Origin: Pseudodesulfovibrio portus
Lineage (GTDB): Bacteria > Desulfobacterota > Desulfovibrionia > Desulfovibrionales > Desulfovibrionaceae
NCBI RefSeq assembly: GCF_026000375.1
Contig: NZ_AP026708.1
Location: 3,198,001 to 3,262,000, forward strand
DNA length: 64,000 nt
Reading direction: 5' to 3'
Shown piece after piece: positions 51,773-61,005 of this stretch; within the stretch, counting starts at the first letter, position 1; every line of letters starts with the position of its first letter. The notes under the pieces were generated by a model. It was not told where the DNA came from, searched no databases, and saw nothing but the letters and a program-made list of their open reading frames with translations. A program made the translations under genes and the position numbers.

Positions 51773-53491
51773 CTAGAGATCCGACAGCAGGCTGGAGAGC
51801 AGGGAGCTCTTGTTCTCGTACTCCGACAGCAGGGCGTCTAGGGCGGCGTATTTTCTGGTGAGGCTTGTTTCCAGGGCGTCCAGCCGCGCTTCCTCATTGT
51901 AGATGTTGTTGTCCAGGGCGGTGATGCTGGATTCGTAGTTTTCGATGAGGATGGGCAGGGAGCCCTCGTCTGCGTCGGTGATGCCGTCCAGTATGTCGGA
52001 CAGTTCCCCGATGATGCCCTGCTTGACCCGGACGTCGCCCCCGTGGGTGCCGTCGGTCCGGTCGGTGACGGACATGTACAGGCCCGAGACGCTGTCGGAG
52101 GTGCCGAGGATGGTCCAGTTGTCGCTGTCCACAGAGGCCGCGACGCCGTTGATGGTGGCCGAGGTCAGCACGCCGCTTTCCACGGTGTACTGCACGTCGT
52201 ACGTGCCGGCCTGGGTCACCGTGTCGATGACCGACAGGACCTGGAGCGCGTCCGTGTCCGACTCCCCGACGCCCCGTTGCGAAAAGAGGTTGCCGATGGC
52301 CTCGGGGTCCGTCTCTATGGCCTCTTCCAGCTCGTCCTCGTCGAGGATCAACTGGCCGAAGGTGTCGGAGCCCTCGTCCGCGTCGGTGCTGATGCCGATC
52401 TGGGAGAGGGCGTTGAAATAGTCGCCGCCGTCCTCGCTGTCGTATGCGGTGAAGCCGAGCGCCCCTGAGGAGATGCAGTTCTTGATGTTGTTGTAGATGA
52501 TGTCCATGGCGTAGTTGTCCACGGTGTAGCTTTCCGTGTCCTCATCCTCGTCGTCATCGACGCGGCCGGTCAGGGTCTGGATGTCGAGGATGATCTGGTT
52601 CACCGACTCGACGAAGGTGGCGATCTTCTCCATCATGGCGTCCGTATCGTACTCCACGCTGATGCGCACGCCCTCGGCATCCGTGGATTCCTTGAGCTCG
52701 AAGGTGATGCCTGCCACCACGTCGTCGATGGAGTTGGTGGCGCGTTCGATCCATTCGTCCTCTTCCGGCGGGAACCCGTCCACCTTGATCTGGGCGTTCT
52801 GCGCCGTCTGGGTGTTGGTGAAGCCCGTCAGGCCGGTCAGGCCCGCATTGCCGGCGATGGTTATGGCGTTGTCCGCCCCGGCGTCCTCGCTGCTCAGCTT
52901 GAAATAGTATTCATCGCCGTCGTAGAGCAGTTCGGCTTCAATCCTGTCCCGTGCGTCCACGTCGTTGTTGACCGCGTTGACCAACCCTTCAAGGGTGGTC
53001 CCGGCGGCCACCTCCACGGAGATGGTTTCGCCGTCGAGGGTCAGTTCAAGGGTGGTGGCCGCGGCGGCGACCACGGTGTCCTCGGAGTCGAATCCGTCTC
53101 CGGAATTCACCCACACGTCCTTCTGGGCCAGTTGGTTCACGATCAGGGTATGGACGCCCTCGTCGGCTTCGCCGGTCAGCTCCACGGTCACTTCGTCGCC
53201 GCTGCTGGTGCCCTCCATTTCGAAGAACTCGTCGGGCTCGTCCATGTCGTCCAGGGTCTCGTTGAGGTCCTCGAGTTCCTCGTCGAGCATCTCCAGCAGG
53301 TCGATGATGTATTCGGTTTCGGTCTTTTGTTCCTCGTACGCCTCCAACTGGTAGCTTTCGGCGTCGATGGTGGCGTCGATGATCTCCGAGAAATCCGTGC
53401 CGTTGCCCAGGCCGGAGAAGGAGACCTCACCGGAGAGGGAAACGGTTTCGTATGCCGTGACGTCGCTGGAGACGGAGGAAACGTAGGACAT
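51773..53491 (-). CDS. fliD: Flagellar hook-associated protein 2 (filament cap)
   Basis: The 572-residue protein caps the growing flagellar filament and helps flagellin fold. The N-terminal FliD_N region starts around SGLGNGTDFSEIIDATIDAE and the C-terminal FliD_C contains SALGFTAYDSEDGGDYFNAL, QIGISTDADEGSDTFGQLIL and the final coiled coil YNEEARLDALETSLTRKYAA. The sequence is strongly acidic, as are its neighbours. It is the last gene of the hook-filament junction operon, nine bases after flgL. The usual chaperone gene fliS does not follow within the window on this strand. Confidence 0.92.
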   Translation of the reverse strand: MSYVSSVSSDVTAYETVSLSGEVSFSGLGNGTDFSEIIDATIDAESYQLEAYEEQKTETEYIIDLLEMLDEELEDLNETLDDMDEPDEFFEMEGTSSGDEVTVELTGEADEGVHTLIVNQLAQKDVWVNSGDGFDSEDTVVAAAATTLELTLDGETISVEVAAGTTLEGLVNAVNNDVDARDRIEAELLYDGDEYYFKLSSEDAGADNAITIAGNAGLTGLTGFTNTQTAQNAQIKVDGFPPEEDEWIERATNSIDDVVAGITFELKESTDAEGVRISVEYDTDAMMEKIATFVESVNQIILDIQTLTGRVDDDEDEDTESYTVDNYAMDIIYNNIKNCISSGALGFTAYDSEDGGDYFNALSQIGISTDADEGSDTFGQLILDEDELEEAIETDPEAIGNLFSQRGVGESDTDALQVLSVIDTVTQAGTYDVQYTVESGVLTSATINGVAASVDSDNWTILGTSDSVSGLYMSVTDRTDGTHGGDVRVKQGIIGELSDILDGITDADEGSLPILIENYESSITALDNNIYNEEARLDALETSLTRKYAALDALLSEYENKSSLLSSLLSDL

Positions 53492-53500
53492 GGCGTACCC

Positions 53501-54682
53501 CTAGATGTAGTTGAGCAGAGTCATTTTCATGATGTCGGACGAGGTGGAGAGCACCGCCTCGTACACGTAGTTGGCCTGCTCCAGTTCGATGATCAGCTGG
53601 GCCGCATCGGCGTCTTCCTCGCGGCTGATGGAGTTGGTGGTGATCTCCTTGACCAGGCTCAGGGATTGTTCGATGTACGTGACCTTGTCCTCCCTGGCCC
53701 CGATATTGGCGGCACCGGTCTCGACGTGCTCGTGGGCGGTGCGGATGTTCTCCAGGCATTCGGCCACGCCGTCGTAGTCACCCGTTTCCAGGTAGACGAT
53801 GCAGTCGCTGATGGTCTCGAACAGGTTGGGCTCCTCGTAGGCCTGGCCCGTGGCCGCGTCCACGCCGCCGAAGATGGTGGAGCCCACGGTGTTCATCTCC
53901 ACGGATGACCCTTCGGAAACTGCCACGCTCAGGGCCTCGTCGCTGCCGGTGTAGACCATGGCCCGGCGCACCATGAAGGCGTCGTCCTCCGAAGCGGCGA
54001 CGTCGGTCCCGGCCAGCATGTCCGCCTGGACCGTGCCGAGGTCGAGGACGGTGTCGCCGGCGGCCAGGGTGGCCGAGGTCCAGGTCTCGCCGTTGTCCGT
54101 GGAATAGCTGTAGTCCACGGCGTCGGCGCCGATTTCCCCGTCCGAATCGAACCGCACCCGGATGGTGGTGTCGGTCTCGCCTTGGAGCGAGGTGAAGCCG
54201 GCGTTGCTCAGGGAGCCTTCGGGCAGGGTGACGCCCAGGCCCACGGCGTAGGCGTCGCTCTCGATGTCGTTGCCCGCGAATATGGCGTCCGTGCCCTGGT
54301 CGGTGTTGGCGATGGCGTACAGGCTGTCGAGATAGCCTTCCATTTCCAGGGCCATCATCTCCAGTTGGGTCTCGGTGAAGGTCTCGGTGGCCCCTTGTTC
54401 GGCCAGCTCCATGACGGCGGTGATGATCTCGCTGGCCTGCATGAGCACCTCGTCGGCCAGGCCCAGGTACTCGTCGGCCGTGGCGCAGTTCTCGAGATAG
54501 CCGCTCAAGGAACTTTCGTAGGAACTGAGTTCCATGACCCGGCCCATCCCCGCAGGATCGTCGGAGGGGCTGTTGATTCGTTTTTGCGAGGCGTTCATCA
54601 TGGTCAGCTGCGTGACGTCGTTCAGGGAGGAGTTGAGCTGGTTGAGCGACTGGGAGAATATCTGGGAGGTGCTGATGCGCAT
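53501..54682 (-). CDS. flgL: Flagellar hook-associated protein 3 (hook-filament junction)
   Basis: The 393-residue product has the flagellin-like N-terminus MRISTSQIFSQSLNQLNSSL and KRINSPSDDPAGMGRVMELS, with coiled-coil ends that match flagellin D0/D1. The C-terminal AAQLIIELEQANYVYEAVLS is also typical of FlgL. A variable beta-rich middle part (about residues 140-290) is exposed in the junction zone. It assembles between FlgK and the flagellin filament. It follows flgK after 11 bases in the operon. Confidence 0.92.
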   Translation of the reverse strand: MRISTSQIFSQSLNQLNSSLNDVTQLTMMNASQKRINSPSDDPAGMGRVMELSSYESSLSGYLENCATADEYLGLADEVLMQASEIITAVMELAEQGATETFTETQLEMMALEMEGYLDSLYAIANTDQGTDAIFAGNDIESDAYAVGLGVTLPEGSLSNAGFTSLQGETDTTIRVRFDSDGEIGADAVDYSYSTDNGETWTSATLAAGDTVLDLGTVQADMLAGTDVAASEDDAFMVRRAMVYTGSDEALSVAVSEGSSVEMNTVGSTIFGGVDAATGQAYEEPNLFETISDCIVYLETGDYDGVAECLENIRTAHEHVETGAANIGAREDKVTYIEQSLSLVKEITTNSISREEDADAAQLIIELEQANYVYEAVLSTSSDIMKMTLLNYI

Positions 54683-54693
54683 GGCGGGCTCCT

Positions 54694-56703
54694 TTAGACG
54701 ATGTCCAGGATGGTATCCATCATTGCCCTGGTGACGCTGATGATCTCGGCGGCGGCCTGGTAGGCCTGCTGCTGTTTGGTCAGTTCGATGAGTTCCTCGT
54801 CGATGTTGACTTCGCTGGCCGAGGCCTGTTGGTTGTAGAGGTATTCGGCGGAGGTCTGGGCATAGGCCTGCTGCAGTTCGGCGGAGGACGCTGCCGAGCC
54901 CACGTCGGAGACGATCCCGGCCAGGTACTGGCTCAGGGTCGTTTCCATGCCGTCCACGGTGATCGTGGTTGTGGACAACCCGGTGATGGCGGTGGCCACG
55001 TCGTTGGAGCCCGAGGCCACCAGGCCGTCATCGCCAACGCTGCCCGCGTTGATGTGCGAGACATCCTGGGCCGCGTAGCTGTCCACCGCGATGGTCGAGG
55101 CGTCGGTGCCCGTGAAATAGGTGTTCACTCCGAGGGCGGCCATGAGGTTCGTGGTATCCCCGGCGATCTCGAAGGTCATGTCCCCGCTCGCGTCGAGTTG
55201 GAACTGGCCGTCCGCGTTGATGGAGGCCGTCAACTCGCCGCCGAAGGCCGCGTTGATGTCCGCCACCAGGTCGTCCAGCGAGTCGGAGTCGAGGTCGAAG
55301 GCGAGGATGGCCGAGGTGGAGACCGCGCCGTCTTCGTCGTAGGTGATCAGCTGGATTTCGCCGGAGGCGGCCTGGTCGGCGAAATACAGGCCGCTGTTGG
55401 ACAACAGGGCTGAAGAATCCTCCACTTCATAGCTGCCGGTGAGCGCGGTGTGGTGTTCCGTTCCGGCACCCTGGGCATGGGCCGAGTTCACTTCCCAGAT
55501 GATGGATTCGGCCAGCTCGTCCAGGGAGTCCATGGTCGGGGTGACCACGTCGTCGCGGACCGTGAACAGTCCGGCCAGGCTGCCGCCGGACACGCGGCCG
55601 GACACGTCCTGGCCGGAGGCGTCGGTCATGGGGGTGATGTTGGTCAGGGAGCCGTCGCTTCCTTCCCAATACAACCCGGTCTTGGCCACGATGGTGTAGC
55701 GGTCACCGGCCTCGTGGTCGCCGCTGCCGTCGAACCAGATTTCCACGCCATCGACTTCCACACTGTTGTTTTCGTCGCCTGCGGTATAGAGCATGGTGTC
55801 TCCGTTTTCATCTTCGAGCCAGGTGTCCCCGCCGTCGGTGGAAACCCTGAATTGTGCCGTGCCGTCCGCCCCCGTAGATACGAATTCCAGGAGCAGTTCC
55901 TCGCTGGTCTCCCCCTCGAATTCCAGGGAGCCCTCGTAGGTTGAGTCGCGGAGCAGCGATTGAGTCACCTTGGGGGAGCTGTAGACGAGGTGGTGGGTCT
56001 CGGTGTCGTCGACCATGGTGTACCCCTCCTCGGTCAGGATGGTGACGGAGCCGCTCTCCTTGTAGAGCGTCTCAACGCCGATGATGGCGTCGAGTTCGCG
56101 GATGAGCTGGTCGCGGTCCGAGATGGCCTGGTTGTCGCCGGGGTTGGCCATAATGGCCGCGTTCAGGGCCGCGATGTCGTCGATGAGGCTGTTGGCGTCG
56201 GACACCTCGGTCTGGATTTCCGCGTCGATCGCGTCCACCGAGCTCTCCAGTTGCTCGATGGTGGAGGTCAGGGCGTAGATCAGGGTTTCGGTCTCGCCCA
56301 GAAGCGCTTCGCGGGCGGACAGGGAGTCCGGGTCGGTGGTCAGGTCGTTCCAGGCGGTGAGGAAGTCGCTCAAGGTGTCGTTCAGGCCGCCATCGGACTG
56401 GTTGAGCAGGGAATCCAGCTGGCTCAGGTACTCCAGGGCAGCGGTCTCACAAGAAAGGTCGGCGTAGGCCGACAGGTATTGGGCCTCCACGAACTTGTCC
56501 ATCTGGGACAGGATGGACTCCACGTCCGCGCCGGTGCCCAGCGACAGCCCGTAGATGCTGATGGAGTCGCTGGTCTCGTAATTGACCTCGGTCCGCTGGT
56601 AGCCGACGGTGTCGGCGTTGGCGATGTTGTTCGACGCGTTGTCGATGGATACCTGGGCATTCTGCAGCGCCTTGGTGGCGATGGAGTACAGGTTGTTTAT
56701 CAT
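54694..56703 (-). CDS. flgK: Flagellar hook-associated protein 1
   Basis: The 669-residue protein begins INNLYSIATKALQNAQVSID and NIANADTVGYQRTEV, the rod/hook-type N-terminal motif, and continues with the FlgK region DGGLNDTLSDFLTAWNDLTT. Its end, VNIDEELIELTKQQQAYQAA followed by AEIISVTRAMMDTILDI, is the conserved FlgK/hook C-terminal helix. It is the first junction protein on the hook. Length is at the upper end of the family because of an expanded beta-rich middle. It lies between flgE and flgL in order of assembly. Confidence 0.94.
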   Translation of the reverse strand: MINNLYSIATKALQNAQVSIDNASNNIANADTVGYQRTEVNYETSDSISIYGLSLGTGADVESILSQMDKFVEAQYLSAYADLSCETAALEYLSQLDSLLNQSDGGLNDTLSDFLTAWNDLTTDPDSLSAREALLGETETLIYALTSTIEQLESSVDAIDAEIQTEVSDANSLIDDIAALNAAIMANPGDNQAISDRDQLIRELDAIIGVETLYKESGSVTILTEEGYTMVDDTETHHLVYSSPKVTQSLLRDSTYEGSLEFEGETSEELLLEFVSTGADGTAQFRVSTDGGDTWLEDENGDTMLYTAGDENNSVEVDGVEIWFDGSGDHEAGDRYTIVAKTGLYWEGSDGSLTNITPMTDASGQDVSGRVSGGSLAGLFTVRDDVVTPTMDSLDELAESIIWEVNSAHAQGAGTEHHTALTGSYEVEDSSALLSNSGLYFADQAASGEIQLITYDEDGAVSTSAILAFDLDSDSLDDLVADINAAFGGELTASINADGQFQLDASGDMTFEIAGDTTNLMAALGVNTYFTGTDASTIAVDSYAAQDVSHINAGSVGDDGLVASGSNDVATAITGLSTTTITVDGMETTLSQYLAGIVSDVGSAASSAELQQAYAQTSAEYLYNQQASASEVNIDEELIELTKQQQAYQAAAEIISVTRAMMDTILDIV

Positions 56704-56727
56704 GGCGGACCTCCCGGTGACCTTCCG

Positions 56728-58269
56728 TTAGCGCTTCATGCTGATGGCGGTGGAGAGCAGCGTGTCAGCCGTGGTGATGATCTTGGAGTTTGCCTGGTAG
56801 GCCGCCTGCAGGATGATCAGGTTGGTCAGTTCCGTGGCCGTGTCCACGTTGGACTGCTCCAGGGAGTTGGCCGCGATGGTGCCGAACCCGGCGGACCCGG
56901 CGGTGCCGATGCGCGCCTGGCCCGATTCCGTGGTGGCGGAATAGAGGTTGCTGCCTTCGGCGGTGAGGCCCTGGAGGTTGGCGAAGTCGGCCAGGGCGAA
57001 GGTGTAGAGGGCCTCGGTCTGGCCGTTGGTGTAGCTGCCCGAGAGGACGCCGTTTTCATTGACCGTCACGTCGATGAGGGTGCCGGGTGCGTAGCCGTCC
57101 TGGGTCAGGCTGTAGGTGGCCGAGCTGTCGTCGTAGCTGGTGGTCGCGCTGGTGCCCAGTACGGAGTTGTTGAAGGTGGGCAAGGTGTCCGGGTCGCTGG
57201 TGCCGATGTCGTCCAGGGAGTCGATGGTGGTGGTTGTCCAGCCTGTGCCTGTGGAGAAATCCGTATTGGTCAGGCCGAAATTGAAGCCGATTTTCTGGTT
57301 TTCATCCGAGCCGGTGAAGTTGGCCTCCAGCAGCGGGTTGCCCTCGGAGTCGAACTCGGCCAGGGTCCAGTTTTCCATGTTCATGGGATCGGAGTCCACG
57401 GGGGTGTCCGTCAGGGTGAAGGCCGTGGTGGAGATGAGCTGCCCCGAGGTGTCGAAGGTCATGGTTCCGGCCATGAGCAGTCCGGCTCCGCTGGTGGTGT
57501 CCATGTCCGTTCCGTCGAAGACCCGCTCGTCGGAGGACGCATCGCAGGTGACGATGTATTCCCAGACGATGGCGTCGTCGTCCGTTTCAACCGGGTCCAT
57601 GTAGACGGTCAGGTCATGGGCGGACCCGTTCTCGTCATAGACCGTGATGGTGGTCTGGTATGCGTAGAGCGAGTCGCCGATGGGCGGGTCCTGGGTACCG
57701 TCGTAGTAGGCGAACAGCGCCGTGTACGGGTCGGTGGTGGAGGTGGCGTTGTCCGTCGAGGTGGAGTCCAGGTTCAGGGAGAAGTTGACCTCGGTGGTCG
57801 CGCTGGGCGGGGATTGCGACTCGTCCAGCTGGATGTCCACCAGGGAACCGGCGATGGAGCCGTCGGTCATCTCCCAGCCCTGGACGCGGTTGCCGTGGGA
57901 GTCCACCAGGTAGCCGTCGGTGTCGAAGGAGAAGTTGCCTGCGCGGGTGTAGTAGGTGGTGCCGGTTTCCGGGTCTTCCACGATGTAGAAGCCATCGCCG
58001 TTGATGGCCACGTCCGTGGACGAGTTGGTGGAGGCATACGCCCCCTGGGAATAGTCCGTGTTGATGGAGGCCACGGTCACGCCGTTGCCCACCTGGTCGG
58101 GGTAGCCCCCGGCGTAAACGGTCGAGTAGAAGACGTCCTCGAACTGGATGGAGGAACTCTTGTAGGCCGTGGTGGTGGAGTTGGCCAGGTTGTTGGAGAC
58201 CACCGAGGTGGCCTGGCTTTGGGCGTGGAGGCCGGAAATGCCGGTGTACATAGAGCCGGTGATACTCAT
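56728..58269 (-). CDS. flgE: Flagellar hook protein
   Basis: The 513-residue protein carries the conserved N-terminus MYTGISGLHAQSQATSVVSN, then LANSTTTAYKSS, and GDGFYIVEDPETGTTYYTRA with GNFSFDTDGYLVDSHGNRVQ, diagnostic for FlgE. The C-terminal helix is ELTNLIILQAAYQANSKIIT followed by TADTLLS. It polymerises into the universal joint of the flagellum. The middle is enlarged and acidic relative to the roughly 400-residue enterobacterial FlgE. It follows flgD in the operon, as expected for hook assembly. Confidence 0.95.
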   Translation of the reverse strand: MSITGSMYTGISGLHAQSQATSVVSNNLANSTTTAYKSSSIQFEDVFYSTVYAGGYPDQVGNGVTVASINTDYSQGAYASTNSSTDVAINGDGFYIVEDPETGTTYYTRAGNFSFDTDGYLVDSHGNRVQGWEMTDGSIAGSLVDIQLDESQSPPSATTEVNFSLNLDSTSTDNATSTTDPYTALFAYYDGTQDPPIGDSLYAYQTTITVYDENGSAHDLTVYMDPVETDDDAIVWEYIVTCDASSDERVFDGTDMDTTSGAGLLMAGTMTFDTSGQLISTTAFTLTDTPVDSDPMNMENWTLAEFDSEGNPLLEANFTGSDENQKIGFNFGLTNTDFSTGTGWTTTTIDSLDDIGTSDPDTLPTFNNSVLGTSATTSYDDSSATYSLTQDGYAPGTLIDVTVNENGVLSGSYTNGQTEALYTFALADFANLQGLTAEGSNLYSATTESGQARIGTAGSAGFGTIAANSLEQSNVDTATELTNLIILQAAYQANSKIITTADTLLSTAISMKR

Positions 58270-58295
58270 TGCATTGCTCCTTGGTCTTTCGGTGA

Positions 58296-58982
58296 TCAGT
58301 TGGTGGCGTAGGTGACGTCGACCATGTTCACGGTTCGTCCGTCGGACAGGGTCAGGATGACGCCGTCGTCGGTGGTGGAAACGCCGGTCACGGTGCCCGT
58401 GGTGGTCGTGGATACGTCGAAGGAATCGCCGTCGTCGTTTTCGGCGGAGAAGAGGATGGAGTAGGTGCCGTCGTCGGTCTCCGAACCGGTGTAGTCGTAT
58501 CCGTCCCAGGCAAAGACATAGGTCCCGGCCTCGACGTCGGTGGCCGTGGCCGTGTCCACTATGTTGCCGTTGGAGTCGTAGACGTTGACGGTCAGGCTCG
58601 CGGCGTCCTCTTCCAGGGTGTAGTAGATGGATGAGACGTCATCCCCGTCCTTGGTCACGGTGTAGCCCGAGGCCTCGATCTCCATGCCCAGGTAGTCGAG
58701 GCCGCTCACGGCGGACATGGCGTCCAGCGTGTCGGAGAAGGACTCGATCTTTTCGTTCAGGGAAGCCAGTTCATCCAGCTGGGAGTATTGGGTCAGCTGG
58801 TTGACCATTTCCACGTTGTCCATGGGATCAGTGGGGTCCTGGTACTGCAACTCGGTCACCAGCAGGGTCAGGAAGTCCTCCGAGGTCAGCGAGGTCGCCT
58901 CTTCGGCGCTGGTGTACTCGATGGTGCTCGTGGACGAGGACGCAAGCAGCGAGTCGTAATAGCTGGTCGTATCGACGGTCAT
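58296..58982 (-). CDS. flgD: Flagellar hook assembly scaffold protein
   Basis: The 228-residue protein has the FlgD N-terminal signature (EDFLTLLVTELQYQDPTDPM, then DNVEMVNQLTQYSQLDELAS) followed by a Tudor/FlgD-Ig-like C-terminal part (LEEDAASLTVNVYDSNGNIV, YVFAWDGYDYTGSETDDGTY). It sits at the hook tip during assembly and is replaced by FlgK. Its start overlaps the stop of the upstream sigma-factor-like gene (ATGA, 58979-58982), so the two are translationally coupled. A fliK gene, often found just upstream of flgD, is not here. Confidence 0.93.
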   Translation of the reverse strand: MTVDTTSYYDSLLASSSTSTIEYTSAEEATSLTSEDFLTLLVTELQYQDPTDPMDNVEMVNQLTQYSQLDELASLNEKIESFSDTLDAMSAVSGLDYLGMEIEASGYTVTKDGDDVSSIYYTLEEDAASLTVNVYDSNGNIVDTATATDVEAGTYVFAWDGYDYTGSETDDGTYSILFSAENDDGDSFDVSTTTTGTVTGVSTTDDGVILTLSDGRTVNMVDVTYATN

Positions 58983-59560
58983 GAGACTTTCCTCCTTGTT
59001 TCGGCGACTTCTTCCTGTTCGGGGATCGGGGGGGCGGCCCCGTAGTGCTTCCGGAGCCGTTCCAGGGCCTGGAACTTGATGCTGCGGACGGTCCTGCAGG
59101 TGATGTCCAGGGCGGTGGCGATCTCTCCCGTTTCCATTCCATCCTTGAAGATCATGGTGATGACCTGGGCCTGTCTGCCGGTCAGGACTCCTGCGGGCAG
59201 GCAGAACAACTCCGCATCAATGCCGTCTTCGGTGTGAACCGGGCCCTGTTCGGAGAGCACCTCTTCCATCCACCGCATTTTCTTCCTGTAGTAGTCGATG
59301 ACAGTGGTCCTGCAGATAATGTTGAGCCAGGTTATGAAAGAGCTTTTTTCTTTGTCGTAGCGGGACAGGTAATCGTTCTTGTATATTTTAAGCGCTACTT
59401 CCTGGTATATGTCGTCTATTTCATTGCTATGAAGAGACAAGCATTTTGCTTTACTGAAGTTGTTTATTAGCTTGAATATGAGAGAAGAGTGTTCTTTGAA
59501 CAATATGTCATATGATAATTGTCCGTATACTCTTTCCATTTCAATAGATATGCTGCTCAT
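58979..59560 (-). CDS. Sigma-70-family (ECF-like) factor at the head of the hook operon
   Basis: The 193-residue protein has a sigma region 2-like half (SLHSNEIDDIYQEVALKIYK, EKSSFITWLNIICRTTVIDY followed by YRKKMRW) and a region 4-like helix-turn-helix half (LPAGVLTGRQAQVITMIFKD, GMETGEIATALDITCRTVRS, then IKFQALERLRKHY). The size fits an extracytoplasmic-function-type sigma factor, not FliA. It is coupled to flgD and therefore probably controls or fine-tunes flagellar genes, but no anti-sigma gene is adjacent. The first 100 codons are markedly AT-richer than the following flagellar genes, hinting at a different origin. Sigma assignment is good; the target set is unknown. Confidence 0.82.
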   Translation of the reverse strand: MSSISIEMERVYGQLSYDILFKEHSSLIFKLINNFSKAKCLSLHSNEIDDIYQEVALKIYKNDYLSRYDKEKSSFITWLNIICRTTVIDYYRKKMRWMEEVLSEQGPVHTEDGIDAELFCLPAGVLTGRQAQVITMIFKDGMETGEIATALDITCRTVRSIKFQALERLRKHYGAAPPIPEQEEVAETRRKVS

Positions 59561-59582
59561 GATTGCCTCCTGTAGGCATCAC

Positions 59583-59598
59583 AGCAATAGCAGTTCCA
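59583..59598 (-). promoter_or_regulatory. Candidate sigma-54 promoter of the hook operon
   Basis: On the minus strand TGGAAC-TGCTA-TTGCT matches the sigma-54 consensus with one mismatch in the -24 box and correct spacing. It stands very close to the start codon at 59560, so the leader would be only about 12 bases, including the AGGAGG ribosome site. Sigma-54 control of hook genes is common in other flagellated bacteria. Confidence 0.55.
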
Positions 59599-59840
59599 AC
59601 TGATATAAATACTATAAAAAGTAATATAAATTCAAAGCAAAAAAGTATTATACTAATATTCGTTTTCTTAATGTATAGCCTGTGCATCAGTTTGCATTGA
59701 AAAGGAAACTTAACAACAAATCGTAGTATGATTGGTGACGTGGCCCGTTTGTGCGGACGTGTTGACCGGGGGGAACGAATTGCCGGGCATGCGGATTTTT
59801 TGCATCCAAGACGGTCTTTCGCGCGATGAAACAAATACGT
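59599..59840. other. AT-rich intergenic stretch between the hook operon and the flagellin gene
   Basis: The stretch is AT-rich near the hook operon and contains no supported gene. It follows the flagellin terminator in the minus-strand direction. I see no further hairpin or repeat here. Confidence 0.4.
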
Positions 59841-59873
59841 GGGGCCGGACCGGGAGAGTCCCGGTCCGGCCCC
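59841..59873 (-). terminator. Terminator after the flagellin gene
   Basis: GGGGCCGGACCGGG (59841-59854) and CCCGGTCCGGCCCC (59860-59873) form a perfect 14-bp stem with a five-base loop, about 20 bases after the flagellin stop. On the minus strand a T-rich stretch follows at some distance. Confidence 0.8.
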
Positions 59874-59894
59874 CTCCTGGAGAAGGAGACGGCT

Positions 59895-60752
59895 TTATCC
59901 GATGAGGGACAGGGCCATCTGCGGGAGCGAATTGGCTTGGGACAGCATGGCCACGGCGGACTGCGTGATGATCTGCTGCTTGGTGTACTCGGTCATCTCG
60001 GTGGCCACGTCCACGTCGGAGATCTGGGACTCGGCCGCCTGCAGGTTCTCGGCCTGGACTTCCAGGTTGGAAACCGTGGCGGAGAGGCGGTTCTCCATGG
60101 CGCCGAGGTTGGCGCGGATCTTGTCCTTGGACACGATGGCCGCGTCCAGGGCCTCGAGGGCGGCTTCCGCAGCCGCCTGGGTGGAGACCACGGCTCCCGC
60201 CCGGTCGGCGTTACCGGACAGGCCGACGCCGAGGGCCGAGGCGGTGGTGGTGCCGATGGTGACGTCATACTTGTCCTCTGCGGCGTCGTTGCCTGTGCCG
60301 AAGTGGATGGTGATGCCATCCCCGGACAGGTTGCCGTTGAGGAGATAGATGCCGTTGAAGTCGGTGGCGTTGGCGATACGGGTGATTTCCGAGGCCATGG
60401 CCTGGTACTCGGAGTCGATGATGGCCCGCTGTTCGTCGGTGTATGTGCCGGTGGAAGCCTGCTCCGCCAGTTCCTTCATGCGGATGAGCTTTTCGTCGAT
60501 GACGGAGAGCGCTCCGTCTGCGGTCTGGATCATGGATATGCCGTCGTTGGCGTTCCTGATCCCCTGGTTGAGGGTTGAGACGTCGGACCGCATCAGTTCG
60601 CGGACGGCCAGGCCTGCGGCGTCGTCGGCCGAGGAGTTGATGCGCAGCCCCGAAGAGAGGCGTTCCGTGGACGTGCTCAACGCGCCGTAGGAATCGTTCA
60701 AGTGCCGGGCGGCCGAGTTGGCCATGAGATTGTTGTTGACTACCAGAGACAT
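59895..60752 (-). CDS. fliC: Flagellin
   Basis: The 285-residue protein has the conserved D0/D1 ends of flagellin: VVNNNLMANSAARHLNDSYG, ERLSSGLRINSSADDAAGLA and GIRNANDGISMIQTADGALS at the N-terminus, and AIVSKDKIRANLGAMENRLS, ISDVDVATEMTEYTKQQIIT and AVAMLSQANSLPQMALSLIG at the C-terminus. The variable centre is short (about 80 residues), giving a small flagellin. ATG at 60752 with AAGGAGG is used; an upstream in-frame ATG at 60782 is less likely. No convincing sigma-28 or sigma-54 box was found in the 250 bases upstream. The gene is separate from the hook operon by a terminator. Confidence 0.94.
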   Translation of the reverse strand: MSLVVNNNLMANSAARHLNDSYGALSTSTERLSSGLRINSSADDAAGLAVRELMRSDVSTLNQGIRNANDGISMIQTADGALSVIDEKLIRMKELAEQASTGTYTDEQRAIIDSEYQAMASEITRIANATDFNGIYLLNGNLSGDGITIHFGTGNDAAEDKYDVTIGTTTASALGVGLSGNADRAGAVVSTQAAAEAALEALDAAIVSKDKIRANLGAMENRLSATVSNLEVQAENLQAAESQISDVDVATEMTEYTKQQIITQSAVAMLSQANSLPQMALSLIG

Positions 60753-61005
60753 ACTTTCCTCCTTGAAAGTTGTTGCTTCCATGCATCGAACCGGCTCCCG
60801 ATGAACCGGTCCTCTTGATCATTCTTACGGAGGCAAAGCGGGAAACGTTCATGAAGGAATTTTTTTCCCTGCAATCGGGTTGCATGGCGGGAATAGATTT
60901 TTACAGATGGAATTAATGTTTCTTTAGCTTCCAAATATTTTTTAATATTTTTTTTATTACAAACTGCATTCTGAACATTTATGATCAGTCCAAAAGGAGA
61001 ATGGA
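60753..61005. other. Divergent promoter region, flagellin / OmpR-type regulator
   Basis: The 253-base gap contains an AT-rich block (about 60920-60960) and a direct repeat GAACCGG near the flagellin start. I searched by eye for sigma-28 and sigma-54 boxes and found none that is convincing. AAAAGGAGAATGG gives the ribosome site of the plus-strand regulator gene. Confidence 0.35.

Noticed and set aside
55960-58311. A 783-residue open frame on the plus strand opposite flgK/flgE
   Set aside because: Gly/Val-rich shadow of two well-recognised flagellar genes; no ribosome site or family signature.
60753-60960. Possible sigma-28 or sigma-54 promoter of the flagellin gene
   Set aside because: Candidate half-sites such as TAAAG and CCGATT are present, but with wrong spacing, and no GG/GC pair stands at the 12-base offset.
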